DNA of 64,000 nt. Source: Alsobacter sp045348435 (GTDB taxonomy: Bacteria > Pseudomonadota > Alphaproteobacteria > Rhizobiales > Beijerinckiaceae). Shown here piece by piece: positions 57,977 through 64,000 of the stretch. The stretch is taken from positions 620,001 to 684,000 of the forward strand of contig NZ_CP157484.1 in assembly GCF_045348435.1 (NCBI RefSeq). Direction: 5' to 3'. Position 1 is the stretch's first letter. Each line of letters starts with the position of its first letter. A program made the translations under genes and the position numbers. Under the pieces are notes generated by a model. It was not told where the DNA came from. It saw only the letters and a list, made by a program, of their open reading frames with translations, and ran no database searches.

Positions 57977-58903
57977 ATGTCCGACGCTCTCGAGCCCACG
58001 CGCTCGTTCCAGGGCCTCATCCTCACGCTCCACCGCTTCTGGGCGGAGCAGGGCTGCGTGGTGCTGCAGCCCTACGACATGGAGGTCGGCGCCGGCACCT
58101 TCCATCCGGCCACCACCCTGCGCTCGCTGGGGCCCAAGCCCTGGAAGGCCGCCTATGTGCAGCCCTCCCGCCGCCCGAAGGACGGCCGCTACGGCGAGAA
58201 CCCCAACCGGCTGCAGCACTATTACCAGTACCAGGTGATCCTGAAGCCCTCGCCGCCGGACCTGCAGGACCTCTATCTCCGCTCGCTGGCCGCCATCGGC
58301 ATCGACACCCGCCTGCACGACGTGCGCTTCGTCGAGGACGACTGGGAAAGCCCCACCCTGGGCGCCTGGGGGCTGGGCTGGGAGTGCTGGTGCGACGGCA
58401 TGGAGGTGAGCCAGTTCACCTATTTCCAGCAGGTCGCCGGCTTCGAGTGCTCGCCCGTCTCTGGCGAACTCACCTACGGGCTCGAGCGCTTGGCCATGTA
58501 CGTGCAGGGCGTCGAGAACGTCTACGACCTCAACTTCAACGGCCTGCAGGGCGACCAGAAGGTCACCTATGGGGACGTCTTCCTGCAGGCCGAGCAGGAA
58601 TACTCCCGGCACAATTTCGAGCATGCCGACACGCAGATGCTGTTCCAGCACTTCAAGGACGCTGAGGCCGAGTGCCGCTCGCTGCTCGCCAAGGGCGACC
58701 GCGGCGAGGCGGAGCGCCACGCCATGGCGCTGCCGGCCTATGACCAGTGCATCAAGGCCAGCCACATGTTCAACCTGCTGGACGCCCGCGGCGTGATCTC
58801 GGTCACCGAGCGCCAGAGCTACATCCTGCGGGTCCGCGAACTCGCCAAGGCCTGCGGCGCCGCTTTCCTGCGCACGGAAGCCGGGGGTTTTGTGGCCGCG
58901 TGA
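57977..58903 (+). CDS. glyQ: Glycyl-tRNA synthetase alpha subunit
   Basis: This is the catalytic subunit of the alpha2-beta2 bacterial glycyl-tRNA synthetase. The 308-residue protein is highly conserved: FQGLILTLHRFWAEQGCVV, QPYDMEVGAGTFHPAT, LGAWGLGWECWCDGMEVSQ and YGLERLAMYVQGV. Unusually, glyS is not adjacent: a hydrolase gene and repeat-rich spacers (about 1.2 kb) lie between. Confidence 0.97.
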   Translation: MSDALEPTRSFQGLILTLHRFWAEQGCVVLQPYDMEVGAGTFHPATTLRSLGPKPWKAAYVQPSRRPKDGRYGENPNRLQHYYQYQVILKPSPPDLQDLYLRSLAAIGIDTRLHDVRFVEDDWESPTLGAWGLGWECWCDGMEVSQFTYFQQVAGFECSPVSGELTYGLERLAMYVQGVENVYDLNFNGLQGDQKVTYGDVFLQAEQEYSRHNFEHADTQMLFQHFKDAEAECRSLLAKGDRGEAERHAMALPAYDQCIKASHMFNLLDARGVISVTERQSYILRVRELAKACGAAFLRTEAGGFVAA

Positions 58904-58955
58904 GGCGCTCCTTCTCCCCCGGGACAAGGATTGCGCTCGCAGGCCGAACTCTCCG

Positions 58956-59062
58956 CCGTCATCCCCGGCGGTCTGCGCAGCAGACCGGGAAGGGGATCCA
59001 GCCCTCCGCCCGGCCTTGCGCTGGATCCCCTTCCCGCGCCTTCGGCGCGCCGGGGATGACGG
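58956..59062. repeat. Nested long palindromic repeat
   Basis: An outer 15-bp inverted repeat (58956-58970 with 59048-59062, CCGTCATCCCCGGCG) encloses an inner perfect 17-bp one (58986-59002 with 59020-59036, CGGGAAGGGGATCCAGC). The whole 107-bp unit could form a long cruciform or hairpin. Such CGTCATCCCCGG...GGATGACG palindromes are widespread intergenic repeats in Hyphomicrobiales as I recall; copy number was not checked. Confidence 0.8.
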
Positions 59063-59142
59063 AGGACGGCGGCGCCTGTCACCACCGCTCTCCCCACCGC
59101 CGCCATTCCGTGTACTCTCCCGCCGAAACGGGAGGACCCTCG

Positions 59143-59754
59143 ATGACCGCACCAGCGCCCCGCACGCTGCTCCAAATGGCTGGCGCCAACCTCGCCCCCG
59201 CCAAGCTTCACGAAGCCGTTCTCGTCCTCATCGACGTGCAGAACGAATATGTCGACGGCAAGCTCGCGCTGCCGGACGCCCGGCCCGCCCTGAAGGTCAT
59301 CGCCGGCCTGCTGCACCGCGCCCGCGTGCAGGATGCGCCCATTTTCCACGTCGTCCACAAGGGAGGGGCGGGGACCGGCAAGGCCTTCGATCCCGAGACG
59401 CGCGGCTTCGAGATCGCCGACGACGCCGCCCCAGTGGGGGCCGAGGCCATCGTCGAAAAAGGCCTGCCCAACGCCTTCGCGAACACGACGCTGCTCGACC
59501 TCGTCAAGGCGACCGGCCGCAAGGAGCTGATCCTCGCCGGCTTCATGACGCATATGTGCGTCTCCTCCACGGCCCGCGCTGCGCTCGACCTCGGCTTCCG
59601 CACCACGATTGCGGCGGACGCCTGTGCGACCCGCGACCTTCCCGACGCGCTCGGCGGCGAGCCTCTCTCCGCCGCCGCCATCCACCGCGCCGCACTGACG
59701 GAGCTCTCCGACCGATTCGCGGTGATCTGCCGCGCGGCCGCCATCGAGGCGTAG
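59143..59754 (+). CDS. Isochorismatase-like cysteine hydrolase
   Basis: This 203-residue protein has the cysteine hydrolase triad D31 (VLIDVQNEYVDG), K106 (EKGLPNAF) and C139 (GFMTHMCVSSTARAA). It likely hydrolyses an amide or a related bond (isochorismatase/nicotinamidase superfamily); the substrate is unknown. GGAGG lies 8 nt upstream of the ATG. It sits between glyQ and glyS, flanked by palindromic repeats on both sides. Confidence 0.9.
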   Translation: MTAPAPRTLLQMAGANLAPAKLHEAVLVLIDVQNEYVDGKLALPDARPALKVIAGLLHRARVQDAPIFHVVHKGGAGTGKAFDPETRGFEIADDAAPVGAEAIVEKGLPNAFANTTLLDLVKATGRKELILAGFMTHMCVSSTARAALDLGFRTTIAADACATRDLPDALGGEPLSAAAIHRAALTELSDRFAVICRAAAIEA

Positions 59755-60075
59755 GCGATCAGGAAACCTTGAAGCTGGGCGATGCGCCGCAACGCGGAAC
59801 CCTCTCCCGCTTAGCGGGGGAGGGCAGGGAGGGGGCGGCCGAGCGCCGCCAAGTCCGAGACGAGCAGCGCTTGATCGCCCCCTCTGTCGGCTGGCGCCGA
59901 TATCTCCCCCGCTGCGCGGGAGAGAGTTGCGCGCCGTAGACCACCCTCCCCTTGAGTGGGAGGGTGGCGCTTCGCGCGCCGCGCCGTCCGCGTCCAGCCT
60001 CCCTCGACAGGCCCGCCCGCTCCGCTTAAAGCGTAGCGGCCGCCCGTTCCCGCCTGAAACAGACCGCGAAACGCC
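59755..60075. other. Repeat-rich 321-nt spacer before glyS
   Basis: This spacer holds no gene. It contains three separate palindromes (59800-59824, 59903-59924, 59941-59967) described as a repeat cluster. The remaining 100 nt before the glyS ATG are GC-rich without a clear promoter. glyS may be transcribed from an unseen promoter here or from upstream. Confidence 0.6.
59800..59967. repeat. Cluster of three short palindromes (BIME-like)
   Basis: The first (59800-59824) pairs CCCTCTCCCGC with GCGGGGGAGGG with one mismatch. The second (59903-59924) pairs TCTCCCCCGC with GCGGGAGAGA with one mismatch. The third (59941-59967) is a perfect 10-bp repeat, CCACCCTCCC with GGGAGGGTGG. The shared CTCCC...GGGAG theme suggests related copies of one repeat family. 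Confidence 0.7.
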
Positions 60076-62262
60076 ATGCCCGATCTTCTGCTCGAACTCT
60101 TCTGCGAGGAAATCCCCGCCCGCATGCAGCGGCGCGCCGCGGAGGACCTGAAGAAGCTCGTCACGGACGCGCTGGTGGTGCGGGGATGCGTGTATGAGGG
60201 CGCGCAGGCCTTCGCGACGCCGCGGCGGCTCGCGCTGCACGTGGTCGGCCTGCCGGCCCGCCAGCCGGACCTGCGCGAGGAGAAGAAGGGCCCGCGCGTC
60301 GGCGCCCCCGAGGCGGCGCTGCAAGGCTTCCTGAAGAGCGCCGGCCTCGCCGCCATCAGCCAGGCGCACGTGCAGAGCGATCCCAAGAAGGGCGAGTTCT
60401 ACGTGGCCGTGGTCGAGAAGCCCGGCCGCTCCACGCCCGAGGTGATCGCCGACATCATGCCGGGCATCATCCGCGGCTTCCCGTGGCCGAAGTCCATGCG
60501 CTGGGGTGCGGCCTCCGCCAATCCGGGCGCGCTGCGCTGGGTGCGGCCGCTGCAGTCCATCCTGTGCACCTTCGGGCACGAGATGGAGGCGCCCGAGGTC
60601 GTGCCCTTCGAGATCGACGGCCTGCGCTCCGGCGACGTCACGCGCGGCCATCGCTTCCTGGCGCCCGACCTCATCATCGTGCGCCGCTTCGACGACTATG
60701 TGGCCGCGCTGGAGCGCGCCAAGGTGGTGCTCGACGCCGACCGCCGCAAGCAGATGATCCTCACCGACGCCCGGAATCTCGCCTTCGCGCGCGGGCTGGA
60801 GCTGGTGGAGGACGAGGGTCTGCTGGAGGAAGTCGCCGGCCTGGTGGAATGGCCCGTCACGCTGGTCGGCTCCTTCGACGAGAGCTTCCTCGCCATCCCG
60901 CCGGAGGTGGTGCGCGCCACCATCCGGGCCAACCAGAAATGCTTCGTGCTGCGCGAGCCGGCTACGGGCGCGCTCACCAACCGCTTCGTGCTGGTCGCCA
61001 ATATCGAGGCCAGCGACGGCGGCGAGAAGATCGTCGGCGGCAACCAGCGCGTGGTGCGCGCCCGCCTGTCCGACGCCCGCCACTTCTGGGAGACCGACCA
61101 GCGCCCGCTGCCGGATTTCGAGAGCGCGTCCCCGAAGCCGCTGGACCAGCGCCTCGCCAAGCTGCGGTCGCTCGGCATCGTGTTCCACGAAAAGCTCGGC
61201 ACGCAGGGCGAGCGCGTCGACCGCATCGTCGCGCTGGCGCGCGAACTGGCCCCCCTGGTGGGCGCCGACCCCGCGAAGGCGGCCCGCGCGGCCGAACTCG
61301 CCAAGGCTGACCTCGTCACCGAGATGGTGGGCGAGTTCCCCGAAGTGCAGGGCCTCATGGGCCGCCGCTACGCCGAGCTGCAGGGCGAGGACGCCTCCGT
61401 CGCCGCCGCCGTCGAGGAGCACTACAAGCCGCAGGGCCCGACCGACCGCGCGCCCACCGACCCGGTGAGCGTGGCCGTGGCGCTGGCCGACAAGCTCGAC
61501 ACGCTGGTGGGCTTCTGGGCGATCGACGAGAAGCCCACAGGCTCGAAGGACCCCTTCGCGCTGAGGCGCGCGGCGCTGGGCGTGATCCGGATCGTGCTGG
61601 AGAATGGGATTCGGCTGAGGCTCACGAACCTCTTCGCCGCACAGTCCGCCATCGGCCTGCGGAGCCACGCAGCGGAGCATGCTCGGCCCGGCCATGACGG
61701 GCGAGCGTCCGACCTCCTCTCCTTCTTCCACGACCGCCTCAAGGTCTATCTCCGAGACCAGGGCGCGCGGCATGACCTGATCGACGCCGTGCTGGTTCCC
61801 TCCGCTGCGCCGTCCACAGGGGATGACGCACGCGCCAACGACGACCTGTTGATGATCGTGCGCCGCGTCGAGGCGCTGGGCCGCTTCCTCGACACGGAGG
61901 ACGGCCGCAACCTGCTCGCCGGCTACAAGCGCGCCGCCAATATTCTGCGGATCGAGGAGAAGAAGGACGGGCGCAGCTTCGCCGAGCCCGTGGACCCCGC
62001 CCTGCTGGCCGACCCCGACGAGAAGGCCCTGGCCACAGCCCTCGATTCGGCCGCCGAGGCGGCCCGCTCGGCCGTGGCTGCGGACGACTTCGAGGGCGCG
62101 ATGTCGGCGCTCGCCCGGCTGCGCCCCGCGGTCGACGCCTTCTTCGAGAAGGTCACCGTCAACGCTCCCGACCCGCTCCTGCGCGCCAACCGGTTGCGGC
62201 TCCTGTCGCGCCTGCGCGAGGCCACTCGGACGGTCGCGGATTTCTCCAGCATCGAGGGCTGA
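60076..62262 (+). CDS. glyS: Glycyl-tRNA synthetase beta subunit
   Basis: This 728-residue subunit handles tRNA recognition in the alpha2-beta2 enzyme. It begins MPDLLLELFCEEIPARMQ and has HD-like EFPEVQGLMGRRYAE, ADKLDTLVGFWAIDEKPTGSKDPFALRR and RVEALGRFLDTEDGRNLLAGYKRAANIL. Two low-conservation stretches (about DNA 61640-61712 and 61795-61839) look like in-frame insertions near palindromic sequence. It is otherwise complete. Confidence 0.96.
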   Translation: MPDLLLELFCEEIPARMQRRAAEDLKKLVTDALVVRGCVYEGAQAFATPRRLALHVVGLPARQPDLREEKKGPRVGAPEAALQGFLKSAGLAAISQAHVQSDPKKGEFYVAVVEKPGRSTPEVIADIMPGIIRGFPWPKSMRWGAASANPGALRWVRPLQSILCTFGHEMEAPEVVPFEIDGLRSGDVTRGHRFLAPDLIIVRRFDDYVAALERAKVVLDADRRKQMILTDARNLAFARGLELVEDEGLLEEVAGLVEWPVTLVGSFDESFLAIPPEVVRATIRANQKCFVLREPATGALTNRFVLVANIEASDGGEKIVGGNQRVVRARLSDARHFWETDQRPLPDFESASPKPLDQRLAKLRSLGIVFHEKLGTQGERVDRIVALARELAPLVGADPAKAARAAELAKADLVTEMVGEFPEVQGLMGRRYAELQGEDASVAAAVEEHYKPQGPTDRAPTDPVSVAVALADKLDTLVGFWAIDEKPTGSKDPFALRRAALGVIRIVLENGIRLRLTNLFAAQSAIGLRSHAAEHARPGHDGRASDLLSFFHDRLKVYLRDQGARHDLIDAVLVPSAAPSTGDDARANDDLLMIVRRVEALGRFLDTEDGRNLLAGYKRAANILRIEEKKDGRSFAEPVDPALLADPDEKALATALDSAAEAARSAVAADDFEGAMSALARLRPAVDAFFEKVTVNAPDPLLRANRLRLLSRLREATRTVADFSSIEG

Positions 62263-62301
62263 AGCGCCTGTGGATGGAGTTGATGACGGATCAGATCATT
62301 T

Positions 62302-62330
62302 TTGACATTAATTAATTTGTATTCTCTAAT
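62302..62330 (+). promoter_or_regulatory. Strong AT-rich sigma70-like promoter
   Basis: TTGACA (perfect -35), 17 nt of mostly A/T, then TCTAAT (4/6 to TATAAT) sits in the most AT-rich stretch of this part of the window. The start would be about 62337, 38 nt before the ATG of the small unknown gene. Confidence 0.7.
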
Positions 62331-62374
62331 CTGCGCGGGCGCCGGCGTGCGGCGTTCGACTCGCAGGTTCCGTC

Positions 62375-62746
62375 ATGACCGATCAGAACATGCCTCTCGA
62401 GGTCATCGCAGCCCATTTCGGGCTGCTCGATGCCGAGCGTCAGCGTGACACTGCGTATCTGTGCCTTTTCGCGGCCGTGAAGGCCGTCGTCGAGCGCGAC
62501 GCCGACGACGTGTCGTCGACCGAGTACGAGCATATCCGCTACGCCGTGGCCGTGTATGAAGAGGGCCTGTTCAGCCAGGCCATCCGCCAGCTGGTGCTGG
62601 CGCAGCAGACCCGCAAGGCGATCGAGGGCGGAGCCGCCTTCGCCCCGGTCGGCCGGAAATACGCGTTCCGGCTGGCCATGCTGCGGCGCCGGATGGAGCT
62701 GCAGCGGCTCCTGGCCCCGGTCGCCCTCCAGTCCCGGGCGTCCTAA
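62375..62746 (+). CDS. Small helical cytosolic protein, unknown function
   Basis: This 123-residue protein has no signal peptide or membrane span. It is predicted largely helical (AERQRDTAYLCLFAAVKAVVE; YEEGLFSQAIRQLVLAQQTRK; FRLAMLRRRMELQRLL). I recognise no family. It is transcribed from a well-formed promoter and precedes a HAD phosphatase by 105 nt, but an operon is uncertain. Confidence 0.65.
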   Translation: MTDQNMPLEVIAAHFGLLDAERQRDTAYLCLFAAVKAVVERDADDVSSTEYEHIRYAVAVYEEGLFSQAIRQLVLAQQTRKAIEGGAAFAPVGRKYAFRLAMLRRRMELQRLLAPVALQSRAS

Positions 62747-62851
62747 CGACCGCCGGTCGGCGATGGCGCGTCCGGCGCCCGCCGCCTCCGGCGCTGGACC
62801 CTTCACCCCAAAACCACTACCACCGCGGACGTCTTGGCCGCGGGAGGCAGC

Positions 62852-63559
62852 ATGGGTCTCAAGGGAATCCTGTTCGACAAGGATGGCACCCTGATCGATT
62901 TCGACGCGACCTGGGGTCCGGCCGCCTTCGAGGTGATGCGGACGCTGGCGCGCGGCGACGCCGCCGCCTTCTCGCGGCTGGTGGAGATCAGCGACTATGT
63001 GCTGGAGACGCGCACGTTCCGCCGCACCTCTCCACTGGTGGCCGGAAATTCCGGCGCTTTCGGACGCGACTGGGCGACCGCGCTCGGCCGGACCGACCAT
63101 GACGCCGTCGCGGGCGAGATCGACGCCCTCTTTCTCGAGCACGGCCGCAAGAACCTGAAGCCGATCGGCGAGCCGCTGGCGGTGATCAGGGAGCTCCTGC
63201 GGGACGGCTACCGGCTCGGGGTGGCGACCAACGACGCCGAGGCCTCCGCCCTCGAGCAGGCCGAAAGCCTGGGGCTGATTCCCCACCTCGACTTCATCTG
63301 CGGCTATGATTCGGGCCATGGCGGCAAGCCGGAGCCCGGCATGGTGCTGGCCTTCGCCCGCACGCTTGGCGTCCCGCCGTCCGACATCGCGCTGGTGGGC
63401 GACAGCACGCACGACCTACATGCGGCGCGGGCGGCCGGCGCGGTGGCGATCGCGGTCCTGACCGGCCCCGCGCTGCGCGACGAACTGGAGCCCCACGCCG
63501 ACCACGTCGTCGCCTCCATCGCCGAGTTGCCGGCTTTTCTGCGCGCGCTGGCGGCCTGA
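62852..63559 (+). CDS. HAD-superfamily phosphatase (phosphoglycolate phosphatase-like)
   Basis: This 235-residue haloacid dehalogenase-fold phosphatase has the nucleophile D9 and acid D11 in GILFDKDGTLIDFD, motif II around VATNDAE, the lysine in GGKPEPGMVLAF and motif IV VGDSTHDL. A helical cap lies between motifs I and II (C1 type). The substrate is probably a small phospho-metabolite such as 2-phosphoglycolate. ATG 62852 is preceded by GGAGG. It converges on the MarR gene. Confidence 0.88.
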   Translation: MGLKGILFDKDGTLIDFDATWGPAAFEVMRTLARGDAAAFSRLVEISDYVLETRTFRRTSPLVAGNSGAFGRDWATALGRTDHDAVAGEIDALFLEHGRKNLKPIGEPLAVIRELLRDGYRLGVATNDAEASALEQAESLGLIPHLDFICGYDSGHGGKPEPGMVLAFARTLGVPPSDIALVGDSTHDLHAARAAGAVAIAVLTGPALRDELEPHADHVVASIAELPAFLRALAA

Positions 63560-63563
63560 GGCG

Positions 63564-63998
63564 TTATTCCGCCGCCTGGTCCGGGGCGTGCTCCGGCAGG
63601 GCGCGCACCTCCTCGCGCCACGCCACCAGGATCCGGTCGAGCGTCGCCAGGTCGGCCGCGGCGAGGCGGCCCAGCGTGGCGCCGATCAGCTGGCGCTGCA
63701 GGCTCAGCCCCTGTTCGGTGAGGGCGCGCCCCTGGGGCGTCAGGTGCAGGGCGTAGCTCCGGCGGTCGGCCGGCAGGGCCCGGCGCTCGACCAGCCCCTG
63801 CGCGGTCAGCCGGTCGATGAGGCCGGAGACGTTCCCCTTGGTGACATAGAGCCGCTCGGCGATCTCCTGCTGGCTGACGCCCTCGCGCTCGGACAAAGTG
63901 GAGAGCACGTCGAACTGCGGCAGCGACAGCCCGATTCGCTTGAACTCCTGGGCGGCGCGGCTGGTGATGCGGTGGTGCAGGCGCAGGAACCGGAACCA
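63564..63998 (-). CDS. MarR family transcriptional regulator (5' truncated)
   Basis: This winged-helix regulator is cut by the window edge; 144 codons are visible, with the frame open to the edge and the N-terminus missing. The readable part starts WFRFLRLHHRITSRAAQEF, then LPQFDVLSTLSEREGVSQQ, the DNA-binding helix ERLYVTKGNVSGLIDRL and the wing VERRALPADRRSYALHLT. The target and ligand are unknown. A shorter reading from the internal ATG at 63908 would lose the first helices and is rejected. Confidence 0.85.
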   Translation of the reverse strand, partial: WFRFLRLHHRITSRAAQEFKRIGLSLPQFDVLSTLSEREGVSQQEIAERLYVTKGNVSGLIDRLTAQGLVERRALPADRRSYALHLTPQGRALTEQGLSLQRQLIGATLGRLAAADLATLDRILVAWREEVRALPEHAPDQAAE

Positions 63999-64000
63999 GG

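Noticed and set aside
58819..61773. A 984-codon minus-strand frame opposite glyS and the hydrolase
   Set aside because: It crosses two well-supported genes and the repeat spacers, and its composition (His/Gln/Gly/Arg-rich) is that of an antisense shadow.
62354..62370. Possible LexA box before the small unknown gene (GTTC...GTTC)
   Set aside because: The spacing is 9 nt, not the required 7.
1..64000. CRISPR arrays, prophage, insertion sequences, tRNA or rRNA genes
   Set aside because: No regularly spaced repeats, transposase/integrase genes, clover-leaf sequences with T-loop consensus, or rRNA segments were noticed while reading the window.

Overview
The window is a gene-dense, very GC-rich chromosomal segment from an alphaproteobacterium, most likely an order Hyphomicrobiales (Rhizobiales) member. 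Pointers are a CcrM (GANTC) methyltransferase next to rnhB and mutY, a DsbA-SMC pair, split b/b' ATP synthase subunits with AtpI, the ctaC-ctaD-ctaB-coxF-ctaG-ctaE oxidase cluster, an IalB family protein, DUF2093 beside lpxK, and promoters of the alphaproteobacterial CTTGAC-N17-CTATAT type. I see no tRNA or rRNA gene, CRISPR array, prophage, integrase or transposase. It reads as core chromosome, and genes are tightly packed with many ATGA/GTGA overlaps.

Layout. 0-3 kb: lipid A/LPS genes (DUF374 acyltransferase, waaA, lpxK). 3-10 kb: a dienelactone-hydrolase-like protein, gshA, a DUF937 protein, and a coupled CPA2 antiporter/MATE pair. 10-14.7 kb: ispH-thrB-rnhA, a peroxiredoxin, a DsbD-type N-terminal domain protein, and YqgE. 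14.8-18.5 kb: a 7TM-PAS-GGDEF-EAL phosphodiesterase and a GNAT. 18.5-28 kb: a long minus-strand aa3 cytochrome oxidase operon (ctaC, ctaD, ctaB, coxF, ctaG, ctaE, DUF983, SURF1) followed by thrC, an M16 peptidase and the GNAT. 28-35 kb: IalB, a lipoprotein, then a tandem glycine riboswitch controlling gcvT-gcvH-gcvPA-gcvPB, then a zinc metallopeptidase. 36-42.5 kb: DNA maintenance genes (an SOS-boxed radical SAM protein, rnhB, ccrM, mutY, dciA) and a DsbA-like protein. 42.6-49.1 kb: smc and the F0 operon atpI-B-E-F'-F with a clear promoter and terminator. 49-57 kb: uracil-DNA glycosylase, ETF-ubiquinone oxidoreductase, TPR protein, ispE, polyprenyl synthase, DUF2007, methyltransferase. 57-64 kb: two small secreted proteins, glyQ, an isochorismatase-like hydrolase and palindromic repeats, glyS, a small unknown protein, a HAD hydrolase and a truncated MarR regulator.

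Functional threads. Aerobic respiration is covered by oxidase and its heme/copper assembly, ETF-QO, F0, and isoprenoid and quinone side-chain supply (ispH, ispE, polyprenyl synthase). Glycine metabolism appears as the riboswitch-controlled cleavage system and glycyl-tRNA synthetase. Genome upkeep is covered by CcrM, SMC, MutY, UDG, both RNases H, DciA and a LexA-boxed SplB-like protein.

The best leads are regulatory rather than new gene clusters: two canonical alphaproteobacterial LexA boxes ahead of the radical SAM gene at 36.3 kb; a perfect 18-bp operator inside the ETF-QO promoter at 50.08 kb; a Shine-Dalgarno-sequestering switch downstream of the glycine riboswitch; interleaved inverted repeats ahead of the DsbA-like gene; and mosaic palindromic repeats around glyQ/glyS. 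I found no convincing wholly novel multi-gene system.
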